Positions 1 through 6,672 of a stretch of DNA of 6,995 nt are shown piece by piece (the first letter of the stretch is position 1; every line of letters begins with the position of its first letter). Below the pieces are notes generated by a model. It saw nothing but the letters and a program-made list of their open reading frames with translations, was not told the origin of the DNA and did not search any database. The DNA is from a bacterium (GTDB lineage Bacteria > Bdellovibrionota > FAC87 > UBA2466): contig JAIEOG010000082.1 in the NCBI GenBank assembly GCA_019750655.1, forward strand, positions 1 through 6,995. Direction: 5' to 3'. The position numbers and the translations under genes were made by a program.

Positions 1-181
1 CAAAGAAATCCTCGGGTGCCGCCTTGCCACACTACATAACCTTTATTACTATCACCGGCTTATGTCGGACATTCGGCTCGCCTTAGAAGCAGGCCGCTTT
101 CCGGATTTTTACCGCACCTGGGCCCCTCGGTTACGTACCGCTTACCCAGATCGCGATAACCCCAAGGAGGCCTCGCTATGA
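1..181 (+). CDS. tgt: Queuine/guanine tRNA-ribosyltransferase, C-terminal end (partial)
   Basis: This is the last 59 residues of an open frame that enters from the left edge (first full codon at position 2) and stops at TGA 179-181. The peptide contains RLATLHNLYYYHRLM followed by IRLALEAGRFPDFYRTW, the conserved C-terminal helical segment of bacterial Tgt, where the usual form resembles RLLTIHNLxxYxxLM and then IRxAIExGxF. Tgt exchanges guanine for the queuine precursor preQ1 at position 34 of tRNAs for Asn, Asp, His and Tyr. The catalytic aspartates and zinc-binding cysteines lie upstream of the window and cannot be checked. The stop overlaps the yajC start in an ATGA, which implies co-transcription and probable translational coupling. 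The tgt-yajC-secD-secF order, common in proteobacteria, strongly supports the call. Confidence 0.9.
   Translation, partial: KEILGCRLATLHNLYYYHRLMSDIRLALEAGRFPDFYRTWAPRLRTAYPDRDNPKEASL
164..170 (+). promoter_or_regulatory. Ribosome binding site of yajC inside the tgt coding end
   Basis: AAGGAGG lies 7 bases before the ATG at 178 and within the last codons of tgt. It is a near-perfect Shine-Dalgarno sequence. It fixes the yajC start and means that yajC can be initiated strongly in its own right as well as by coupling through the ATGA overlap. Confidence 0.85.
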
Positions 182-534
182 GCCAGCTGCTCTCGGCTAT
201 TGTTGTACTGACCCCCGCACTCGCGCTTGCGGAAGCCGCGCCTACAGCTGCGCCATCGCCTTGGAGCCAGATGATCCCTCTGGTTCTGATCTTCGGGATC
301 TTCTATTTCTTGGTCATCCGCCCGCAGCAAAAGAAGCAGAAGCTGCACTTGCAGTTCCTTCAAGAGCTCAAAAAGGGCGATATGGTCGTCACCAGCGGTG
401 GCATCATCGGGACCATCAAGACTTTGAGCGAAAAGTTTGTAACCTTGGAAATTGACGAAGGCGTCTGCCTGAAACTTTTGCGTGCCCAGATCTCTGAGGG
501 TGCGGGAAGTCTTCGGGAAGAAGCTAAAGCTTAA
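178..534 (+). CDS. yajC: Preprotein translocase subunit YajC
   Basis: This 118-residue inner-membrane protein is the small partner of SecD and SecF in the holo-translocon that assists SecYEG. Residues about 32-47 (IPLVLIFGIFYFLVI) form the membrane helix. They are followed directly by the family signature RPQQKKQK at 48-55 and by the conserved cytoplasmic segment KKGDMVVTSGGIIGTI at 65-80. Length matches the family (about 85-120 residues). Unlike E. coli YajC, the N-terminus has an extra hydrophobic stretch at 4-19 ending in ALALAEA, which could be a cleavable signal peptide or a second helix. The start is the ATG of an ATGA overlap with tgt and has an AAGGAGG 7 bases upstream. secD starts 18 bases after the stop. 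Confidence 0.95.
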   Translation: MSQLLSAIVVLTPALALAEAAPTAAPSPWSQMIPLVLIFGIFYFLVIRPQQKKQKLHLQFLQELKKGDMVVTSGGIIGTIKTLSEKFVTLEIDEGVCLKLLRAQISEGAGSLREEAKA

Positions 535-552
535 AAAGACAAAGGGGAGTCC

Positions 553-2313
553 ATGAAGGGCCTCAACTGGCGCATTTTCACCGTCGTTAGCAGCATCGTA
601 TTTGCCGTCTACCTGCTTATGCCGTCCGTACTAAAGTTCGGGTTCGGCAAGACAGTCTCGGCAGCCCCGAAGGCAGATGACCCGTGGTACTACCACGTGC
701 TCCCTTCGCAGACTTTGAAGCTCGGCTTAGATCTCCAAGGCGGCTTGCACCTAGTCCTCGGTATCGACTTTGACGAAGTCGCCCGCAACGGCGCCGCGAA
801 ACTCAAGACGCAGATTACCGACCTTGCGGAGCACGAGAAGATTTCGGGCATCACGGCCGAAGTGACCAAGAAGAACGAAGTCGAAGTCCACTTCGAAACC
901 GAAGACCAGTGGAAACAGCTCGATAAGGTCATCACCCGCGATATGGGCACGATGGTGGATTTTGGTGCCCAGACCAAAAACACCGCGCTCTTGATGATGA
1001 GCGCCACTCAGGTCGAACAGGTCCACACCCAAGCGATTGAACAGTCTTTAGAAACGCTGCGCAACCGTATCGACGAATTCGGGATCGCAGAGCCTATTAT
1101 CCAGCGCCAAGGCGAGGACAAAATCCTCGTGCAGTTCCCCGGGGTGCAGGACACAGGCCGTCTGCGCGACATCATCTCGCGCACCGCCAAACTTTCTTTT
1201 CAGATCGTGCGCGCAGGTCCAGACGTCTCCGGCGAGGTGCCTTTCTCGCAGCTAGAAGCCTGGGTTGCTGAATACGAAAAGGCTTCGAAAACGAAGCCCG
1301 ATCCGTCCCAGCCCATGTCGCTCTATGTGCGCAAGCTCAATGAGTTCTTAGAGAGCAAGCTTCCTAAAGGCAGCGAAATCCTCTTCCAAAAACACACCAA
1401 CGTGAACACACGTGAAGTGACCTACCAGCCCTACCTGCTCGCAAAGGATGCTTTGGTCACGGGCGAAGACTTGGAAGACGCCTACAACACCTACGACCCG
1501 CAAACGAACGACCCGAAAGTGGACTTCAAGCTCACTCCGACGGGCGCTACGCGCTTTGATAAAGCAACGGGCGATAACGTGGGCCGTTTGATGGCAATCG
1601 TTTTGGACAATAACGTGCACTCCGCTCCTCGCATCAAGCAGCGCATATCGGGTGGCCGCGCGCAGATTGAAATGGGCTCGCTCCCTGGTGTGTCGTTGAT
1701 GGACCGCCACGAAGACGCCAAAGACACAGCCCTTGTGTTGCGGTCAGGCGCTTTGCCTGCGCGCTTGCTCTTCTTGGAAGAGCGCGTGATTGGCCCGTCA
1801 CTCGGTGCCGATGCTATCCGCGCAGGTTCACAGTCCTTCGCCGTGGGTCTAGCGGCCGTGTTCTTGTTCCTGAGCTTCTACTACCGGCTCTCCGGTGTGG
1901 TAGCAACCGGGGCGCTTATTCTCAACGCACTCTTCGTGCTCGCGATGATGGCGGCCTTCGAGGGAACGCTGACACTGCCCGGCTTGGCCGGCTTGACGCT
2001 ATCTCTCGGTATGGCGGTCGATGCGAACGTCCTTATCTTTGAGCATATGCGTGAGGAAATCCTGCATGGAAAGTCGGTCAGTTCGGCTATCGCCGAAGGG
2101 TTCACGCGTTCTTGGTCTGCGATCTTGGACGGTAACTTAACGACGATTATCGCAAGCCTTGTGCTGATAAGCTTCGGTTACGGCCCCATTCGTGGTTTCG
2201 CCGTGACGACGCTGATTGGTTTGACCTGTTCGATGTATACGGCGGTTTTCTGCACCCGCGTGGTGTTTGACGCCTTCGTGGTTGCCCGTAACCGTAAAAC
2301 CCTGAGCATCTAG
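553..2313 (+). CDS. secD: Protein translocase subunit SecD
   Basis: This is a 586-residue inner-membrane subunit that works with SecF to drive late steps of protein export by proton flow. The first membrane helix is at about 8-26. The large periplasmic domain begins with the D1 motif LKLGLDLQGG (55-64) and continues through RNRIDEFGIAEPIIQRQG (170-187) and MAIVLDNNVHSAPRI (347-361). The C-terminal channel domain starts near LRSGALPARL (396-405) and EERVIGPSLGADAI (409-422) and contains the D4 motif GMAVDANVLIFE (486-497). Asp490 in that motif corresponds to the proton-pathway aspartate described for Thermus SecDF (from memory). The C-terminus RKTLSI resembles the KKLSI end of E. coli SecD. 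The segment at about 220-300 is longer than in E. coli. The start has GGGGAG four bases upstream. Confidence 0.97.
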   Translation: MKGLNWRIFTVVSSIVFAVYLLMPSVLKFGFGKTVSAAPKADDPWYYHVLPSQTLKLGLDLQGGLHLVLGIDFDEVARNGAAKLKTQITDLAEHEKISGITAEVTKKNEVEVHFETEDQWKQLDKVITRDMGTMVDFGAQTKNTALLMMSATQVEQVHTQAIEQSLETLRNRIDEFGIAEPIIQRQGEDKILVQFPGVQDTGRLRDIISRTAKLSFQIVRAGPDVSGEVPFSQLEAWVAEYEKASKTKPDPSQPMSLYVRKLNEFLESKLPKGSEILFQKHTNVNTREVTYQPYLLAKDALVTGEDLEDAYNTYDPQTNDPKVDFKLTPTGATRFDKATGDNVGRLMAIVLDNNVHSAPRIKQRISGGRAQIEMGSLPGVSLMDRHEDAKDTALVLRSGALPARLLFLEERVIGPSLGADAIRAGSQSFAVGLAAVFLFLSFYYRLSGVVATGALILNALFVLAMMAAFEGTLTLPGLAGLTLSLGMAVDANVLIFEHMREEILHGKSVSSAIAEGFTRSWSAILDGNLTTIIASLVLISFGYGPIRGFAVTTLIGLTCSMYTAVFCTRVVFDAFVVARNRKTLSI

Positions 2314-2316
2314 GAA
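2312..2316 (+). promoter_or_regulatory. secF ribosome binding site overlapping the secD stop codon
   Basis: AGGAA lies 7 bases before the secF ATG. Its first two bases are the last two of the secD TAG stop (2311-2313). A ribosome terminating on secD therefore covers the secF initiation site, an arrangement suited to coupled, near-equimolar synthesis of the two subunits. Confidence 0.65.
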
Positions 2317-2323
2317 CACTAAG

Positions 2324-3250
2324 ATGAAATTCTTTCAGTTTATCCCTAACAACCTGAACATCGATTTCGTCGGAAAGTTCAAACTCTTCGTCGCGATTTC
2401 GACTCTTTCGGTAGCAGCCAGTCTCTTTGGGATGTTCACCAAAGGGTTTAACTTCGGCATCGACTTCACCGGCGGTGCAGTCGTCCAGATCAAGTACAAA
2501 CAGCCGACACCGATTGATGAAGTGCGTAAAACGGTAGATGCTCTCGGAGACGAAGGCGCCTCCGTCGTGGCCATGGACAAGACGGACCAGGAATACCTCA
2601 TCACCGCTCGCCAAGCGACGAAGGAAGGCGAAGGCTCTTTGCCTGTTCTGCTGCTTAATAAGGTCGGCCCCGACAAAGCCAGCATCACGCAAGCCGATAT
2701 CGTCGGCCCGAAGGTCGGTAGTGAGCTTAAGCTCTCCGCGATCCGCTCCATGATCTACACGATCATCTTGATCATGGTTTACATCTGGCTGCGCTTCGAC
2801 TTCCGTTTCGCTCCGGGCGCAACGGTTGCTTTGGTCCACGATATGACGGTGGCTGCTGGGTATTACGTTTTCACCGGCCGCGAGTTCGATATCACAGCTA
2901 TCGCAGCACTCTTGACCATCGCAGGTTACGGCGTGAACGATACGATCGTGATTTACGACCGTGTCCGTGAGCTCATTAAGCTGGGCGATAATAGCGACCT
3001 GGCCCAAACGATCAACAAAGCCATCAACCTGACCCTCTCGCGCACGGTCATTACTTCCGGCGTGACCTTCCTATCGGTGGTGCCAATCGCTGTCTTCTGC
3101 TCGGGCCCCATTCAGGATTTCGCTGAAACGATGCTGATTGGTATTTTCGTGGGAACTTATTCCACTTATTACATCGCCGCTCCGCTCACGATTTACGTCG
3201 AGAAGTGGATGGGCAAAAAGCAAGCGCCCCGCCGGGTAGCTTCGGTCTAA
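2324..3250 (+). CDS. secF: Protein translocase subunit SecF
   Basis: This is a 308-residue inner-membrane partner of SecD of ordinary SecF length. The first membrane helix is at about 19-38. It is followed by the signature FGIDFTGG (44-51), a small periplasmic domain ending at VGPKVGSEL (127-135), and five C-terminal helices. LVHDM (170-174), LTIAGYGVNDTIVIYDRVRE (197-216) and LSRTVITSG (238-246) are the conserved SecF channel motifs. Asp206 and Arg240 are 34 residues apart, the same spacing as the functional D637 and R671 of Thermus SecDF (numbering from memory), so the proton-relay residues look intact. DFAETMLIGIFVGTYST (265-281) is the last conserved block. The gene begins 10 bases after secD, and its own stop is part of the asnS ribosome binding site. 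Confidence 0.97.
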   Translation: MKFFQFIPNNLNIDFVGKFKLFVAISTLSVAASLFGMFTKGFNFGIDFTGGAVVQIKYKQPTPIDEVRKTVDALGDEGASVVAMDKTDQEYLITARQATKEGEGSLPVLLLNKVGPDKASITQADIVGPKVGSELKLSAIRSMIYTIILIMVYIWLRFDFRFAPGATVALVHDMTVAAGYYVFTGREFDITAIAALLTIAGYGVNDTIVIYDRVRELIKLGDNSDLAQTINKAINLTLSRTVITSGVTFLSVVPIAVFCSGPIQDFAETMLIGIFVGTYSTYYIAAPLTIYVEKWMGKKQAPRRVASV

Positions 3251-3253
3251 AGG
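3249..3253 (+). promoter_or_regulatory. asnS ribosome binding site overlapping the secF stop codon
   Basis: AAAGG runs across the end of the secF TAA (3248-3250) and lies 6 bases before the asnS ATG at 3260. It is a moderate Shine-Dalgarno sequence. It supports this ATG as the start and suggests that asnS translation follows on from secF. Confidence 0.6.
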
Positions 3254-3259
3254 TTTTCG

Positions 3260-4552
3260 ATGGTAGACGCGCGCATTTCCGAGCTTTCCAAGCACGTCGG
3301 CACTAAGGTCCAGCTTAAGGGCTGGGTACACGGCAAACGCAGCTCCGGCAAAATCGCGTTTCTGCAAATGCGCGATGGCAGCGGCTTCGTGCAGGTCGTT
3401 TATGTGAAATCCAATGTACCGGAAGCGGTTTGGGAAGGCCTGGGGAAACTCACGCAAGAAACCTCGATCACGCTCACGGGACTCGTGAAAGAAGACACTC
3501 GCTCGAAGGGGGGCTATGAGCTCGAAGGCGATAGCCTCGAGATCCTCCAAATCGCGCAAGACTTCCCCATCGGCCCCAAAGAGCACGGCCCGGATTTCCT
3601 GCTTTCGAACCGCCACCTTTGGCTGCGCAGCCAAAAACCTCATGCGGTTTTGCGCATCCGTGACCGTTTTGTAAAAGCCGTGCGCGATTTCTTCGATCAA
3701 GATGGCTTCGTTTTGGTCGATACACCCATCTTCACGCCCTCAGCATGCGAAGGCACCACGACACTTTTTGAAACGGAATACTTTGGCGATAAGGCCTATC
3801 TCTCGCAGAGCGGCCAGCTTTATAGCGAAGCGTCGGCGATGGCCTTCGGGAAGGTCTATTGCTTCGGCCCGACATTCCGCGCGGAAAAGAGTAAAACGCG
3901 CCGCCACCTCACCGAATTCTGGATGATCGAACCCGAAGTCGCCTTTGCCGACCTGGATTCGAACATGGTCCTGGCGGAACGCTTCTTGGAATACACCGTC
4001 CAGTACGTGCTCAAGACCTGCGAAAAAGAATTTGCAACTCTCGGCCGCGACACCACGCGCCTGCAGAACGTCAAAGCTCCCTTCCCCCGCATCAGTTACA
4101 CGGATGCCGTGGAAATCCTGAAAAAGAAAAACATCCCTTTCGAATGGGGTGGCGACTTCGGTGCACCTGAAGAAACGGCTATCGGCGAAGACTTCGACAA
4201 GCCGGTTTTCATCCACCGCTTCCCGTCGAAGATCAAAGCTTTCTACATGAAGCACGATCCGACCAATCCAGAAGTCGCCCTCGGCGTGGATTGCATCGCC
4301 CCTGAGGGCTATGGCGAGATCATTGGCGGCGGCCAGCGTGAAGAAGACCTCGAGGTTCTACGCCAACGCATCGCCGCTCATGGGCTGCGGGAACAAGACT
4401 TCGATTGGTACCTAGACCTACGTAAGTACGGCAGTGTGCCGCATGCGGGTTTTGGCCTGGGGCTAGAGCGCACAATCTCGTGGATCTGCGGCCTAGAGCA
4501 CTTGCGCGAAGCGGCTGCCTTCCCGCGCATGATGTACCGCATCCGCCCTTAA
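3260..4552 (+). CDS. asnS: Asparagine-tRNA ligase (class IIb)
   Basis: This 430-residue cytoplasmic enzyme charges tRNA-Asn with asparagine using ATP. An N-terminal OB-fold for anticodon recognition spans about 1-105 (GWVHGKR at 21-27). PIGPKEHGPDFLLSNRHLWL (103-122) is typical of AsnRS and separates it from AspRS. The class II core has motif 1 around GFVLVDTPIFTPSACEG (149-165), the block YLSQSGQLYSEA (180-191), motif 2 FGPTFRAEKSKTRRHLTEFW (202-221) with Arg207 and Glu209, and motif 3 GFGLGLERT (397-405) with Arg404. KAFYMKHDP (326-334) and APEGYGEIIGGGQRE (347-361) are further AsnRS blocks. The length and the ending FPRMMYRIRP match the short Bacillus or archaeal type rather than the longer E. 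coli form. The gene lies 9 bases after secF and overlaps the opposing gene by four bases. Confidence 0.95.
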   Translation: MVDARISELSKHVGTKVQLKGWVHGKRSSGKIAFLQMRDGSGFVQVVYVKSNVPEAVWEGLGKLTQETSITLTGLVKEDTRSKGGYELEGDSLEILQIAQDFPIGPKEHGPDFLLSNRHLWLRSQKPHAVLRIRDRFVKAVRDFFDQDGFVLVDTPIFTPSACEGTTTLFETEYFGDKAYLSQSGQLYSEASAMAFGKVYCFGPTFRAEKSKTRRHLTEFWMIEPEVAFADLDSNMVLAERFLEYTVQYVLKTCEKEFATLGRDTTRLQNVKAPFPRISYTDAVEILKKKNIPFEWGGDFGAPEETAIGEDFDKPVFIHRFPSKIKAFYMKHDPTNPEVALGVDCIAPEGYGEIIGGGQREEDLEVLRQRIAAHGLREQDFDWYLDLRKYGSVPHAGFGLGLERTISWICGLEHLREAAAFPRMMYRIRP

Positions 4553-6453
4553 ATCTTCGACAAAGCCTTTAGCGGATCGCCCGGCAATTCAAAAACATCG
4601 TTCACCTTAGGGGAAATATCCGGCGGATTGTAAGCTTGGGGCTGCGTTTTAGTCGGCAGTGCAGCAGACGGCCCGCCATTCTGCGTGCCCGGAGCCGTAG
4701 CAGTCGCCTTACTCTTAGACAGAGTCGCGACGTAGTTCTTTAACTTCTCCATCGTCGCCGCCACGAGAGGCTGTACCGTGTCTTTTTCCAGGCTTTCGAT
4801 AGGCAGCTTCTTCACTTTCACTGTAGCGTAAATACGGCGGATAGCGTCGCTGAAAATCGCCGTCAGGGCTGGCTCAAGATCTGCCTTTCGCACGGCTTCG
4901 TCGGTAGCGTAGATCTTCGCCAAGACGTCGCGATCCAAGGAAGTCGCGCGCAAGTCTTGGTAGACCTTCAAAGTCGCATCGTAGACGCTTTTTTCAACCA
5001 GTGCCTTGAACTCAGGGTTGTTGGCCACGGCATGTAGGCTGTCCGTTACTTCTTTTGTCTGCCGGTCGGTAAAATCTAAGTGGCTATGCAGCGCGGCCGC
5101 TATCTGCGGGGCGTCTTGCGCCAAATGGTCCGAGATCATCCCCAAGAAAGGAGAAAGCTGTTTGCCGTTCTTCTGATCGAATTCAAACTGCCCGGCGATA
5201 TCCACGAGCGCGTTCTCAGCTACTTTCACCTGGATGGTCGCATCTTGCTTCAACTCCGCGAAAGGTTTCTTGTAGCGGTTCTCATAGCTCCTATGGACCG
5301 CCAAGAGACCCGTGCCCGCTACCGTCAAACCCGCCATCGAATAAATCTGCATGGCGTAGTTATTCATCCAACCCTGGCGCCAGCCGGCTCGCCATTGAGC
5401 ATTGTCCAACCGGGCCAAATGCGCGTCGCAGGCGGTCTCAAACCGGCTTAGTACCTGCCCACGAGAAATTTCCATCTCCTTAGCCGCAGGATCGTTAGGT
5501 GTGAGAACGAAATGATCTCCATCGACACCGTGAGCGCTCTTAGCAGGGGTTAGATGAGGCAAGTGTTTGGTGATGGAAAGCCCATCGTTGTGCTGATCCA
5601 CTGTGGCATTAAATGCCGAAACGACTTTCTGCGCTTCCACGGCCATCTCATCGGAGGTCGACTTCAGGGTAGAAATCCACTCCGCGGCAATAGGCGCCTT
5701 CGCAAAGTCGGAGCCCGCACCCAGTAGCCACTCGCCAAGGTAATCCGGTCGATTCGTAGCCATCCAGCGACGGCGCGCCTTGTGCGCTTCGGCTAAGAAA
5801 GGCTCCTGCTTTTCTGTCGGGAGGCCCTTTGCATATTCCGCAACCAGATTCTCTAGCCCCGTTCCTAAGAACTGGTTCACTTCGAGAAGCTCACCCATGC
5901 GCGCGATAGAGTCTTCCACAACCACGATAGGAGCTAGTTCCTTAATCCGCTGCATGGAGGATTCATTCTCAGAAATCAGCCGGCGCGTATCTTCCACGGC
6001 CGCATCGTCATCATCCACTTCCTTTAGCTTGGCTTGAAGTGCGACGCGCTCGGCCCGTAGTTCTTTGATTTTTTCCCGATAGTCTTTATAGCGCGCACGG
6101 TAAAGCTGGTAGTCCGCTTTCAATTTTTCATATGCGACCTGAAACTCGCGCTTCTGGAGGTAGCGTTTCACGAGTTCGTGCGGCATGAGATTCTTGAGCG
6201 TTTCAAAGAGGAATAAAGCCGATAGCGCACCGGTCATCGCGTAAAGGGAACTGTTCGACATCGGGTTCTGAGCGATCTCGATCATGCGTTGGACCGTCGC
6301 TTCGAAAAGATCCACCTGTCCGCGGTTGGTCAAATCAATGGCTGGCGTGGGAGTGGCTGGCGCAGGCATGCGTGGATCCTGGCCATACACGACGGCCGGT
6401 CCCAGCACGAGCTGGGACAGCAGGCACAAAGCAATGAAAACACGCAGACGCAC
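4549..6453 (-). CDS. Uncharacterised exported membrane protein with coiled coil
   Basis: I do not recognise this family. The chosen GTG start at 6453 gives 634 residues and a standard signal peptide: RLR, a hydrophobic core FIALCLLSQLVLGPAVV, and likely cleavage after VYG at about 24, followed by a Pro/Ala/Thr-rich segment. A second hydrophobic helix (SLYAMTGALSALFLFETL, about 69-86) is followed by a basic stretch (KNLMPHELVKRYLQKR), suggesting that the next part is cytoplasmic. Residues about 98-175 are charged, alternate Lys/Arg with Glu/Asp and have heptad-like leucines, interrupted by DDDD at 147-150, so they are probably a coiled coil. A third hydrophobic segment lies at about 367-387 (MQIYSMAGLTVAGTGLLAV). 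The C-terminal half is mostly helical, and the last 50 residues are rich in Ala, Thr, Pro, Gln and Ser. An in-frame TTG at 6492 would add 13 residues but lacks a ribosome binding site. A structural or envelope-organising role is possible but unproven. Confidence 0.8.
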   Translation of the reverse strand: MRLRVFIALCLLSQLVLGPAVVYGQDPRMPAPATPTPAIDLTNRGQVDLFEATVQRMIEIAQNPMSNSSLYAMTGALSALFLFETLKNLMPHELVKRYLQKREFQVAYEKLKADYQLYRARYKDYREKIKELRAERVALQAKLKEVDDDDAAVEDTRRLISENESSMQRIKELAPIVVVEDSIARMGELLEVNQFLGTGLENLVAEYAKGLPTEKQEPFLAEAHKARRRWMATNRPDYLGEWLLGAGSDFAKAPIAAEWISTLKSTSDEMAVEAQKVVSAFNATVDQHNDGLSITKHLPHLTPAKSAHGVDGDHFVLTPNDPAAKEMEISRGQVLSRFETACDAHLARLDNAQWRAGWRQGWMNNYAMQIYSMAGLTVAGTGLLAVHRSYENRYKKPFAELKQDATIQVKVAENALVDIAGQFEFDQKNGKQLSPFLGMISDHLAQDAPQIAAALHSHLDFTDRQTKEVTDSLHAVANNPEFKALVEKSVYDATLKVYQDLRATSLDRDVLAKIYATDEAVRKADLEPALTAIFSDAIRRIYATVKVKKLPIESLEKDTVQPLVAATMEKLKNYVATLSKSKATATAPGTQNGGPSAALPTKTQPQAYNPPDISPKVNDVFELPGDPLKALSKI

Positions 6454-6458
6454 GATTG

Positions 6459-6470
6459 CCCTTTCACTCC
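6459..6470 (-). promoter_or_regulatory. Ribosome binding site deciding the GTG start at 6453
   Basis: Read on the minus strand, GGAGTGAAAGGG ends 5 bases before the GTG at 6453-6451. AAAGGG is at the usual distance, and GGAG lies further back. The alternative TTG at 6492 has no purine-rich sequence at a suitable distance. Starting at GTG also removes 13 polar residues from in front of an otherwise ordinary signal peptide. Confidence 0.6.
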
Positions 6471-6552
6471 ACCCCGGGTGCGTACAAAGCAACGCGCATA
6501 CCAGCAGAGGGCGCGGAAAATCCCGCAGCGTAAACTGTCGGTCTACTTAAAA

Positions 6553-6584
6553 GCCGTAAAACGGCACCCCCTGTGTTCAGGGTG
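6553..6584. repeat. Two adjacent short inverted repeats in the divergent intergenic region
   Basis: GCCGT (6553-6557) and ACGGC (6561-6565) form a perfect 5-base dyad around AAA. Directly next to it, CACCC (6565-6569) and GGGTG (6580-6584) form a second dyad that shares base 6565. Read on the minus strand, the first dyad is followed by TTTT, like a very small terminator, but a 5-base stem is weak. Together they could be an operator, an RNA structure or chance. They lie between the two divergent genes, upstream of the promoter at 6608. Confidence 0.35.
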
Positions 6585-6607
6585 TAGCCAGCCTCTTCCA
6601 TAAACCA

Positions 6608-6636
6608 TTGACTCCGCGCATCATTTTCTTTAAAAT
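6608..6636 (+). promoter_or_regulatory. Sigma70-type promoter for the secreted-protein gene
   Basis: The -35 box TTGACT (6608-6613) matches the consensus TTGACA at five of six bases. A 17-base spacer follows, then the -10 box TAAAAT (6631-6636), which matches TATAAT at five of six bases. Transcription would start near 6643 and leave an untranslated leader of about 30 bases before the GTG at 6673. CATTTT (6622-6627) and AAAATG (6632-6637) form a perfect 6-base inverted repeat around CTTT that covers the -10 box, so a repressor could bind here. That last point is inference. Confidence 0.7.
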
Positions 6637-6672
6637 GCGGCTTCACTAGCGTTTTGCAGGGGGTTAGCGGAC

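Noticed and set aside
2147..3007. A 286-codon open frame on the minus strand across the end of secD and most of secF
   Set aside because: It lies opposite strongly conserved secD/secF coding sequence. Its translation is low in hydrophobic residues and rich in charged ones, as expected from the complement of membrane-protein codons, and it shows no recognisable domain.
3071..3700. A 209-codon minus-strand frame across the secF-asnS junction
   Set aside because: It spans two confidently identified genes and their junction, and its composition is that of an antisense shadow.
3740..4255. A 171-codon minus-strand frame opposite the asnS core
   Set aside because: The opposite strand encodes conserved class II synthetase motifs, and the frame has no recognisable domain or ribosome binding site that I can see.
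4553..4640. An intrinsic terminator downstream of asnS
   Set aside because: I looked for a GC-rich stem followed by a T-run on the plus strand and saw none. The sequence is coding on the opposite strand.
6454..6492. TTG at 6492 as the start of the envelope-protein gene
   Set aside because: It lacks a ribosome binding site and would put polar residues in front of a complete signal peptide. The GTG at 6453 has AAAGGG at 5 bases and gives a normal signal peptide.
6454..6600. A sigma70 promoter for the minus-strand gene
   Set aside because: The best pairings I found (for example TAGACC with GATTTT at 17 bases) match the consensus poorly, so no promoter is called for that gene.
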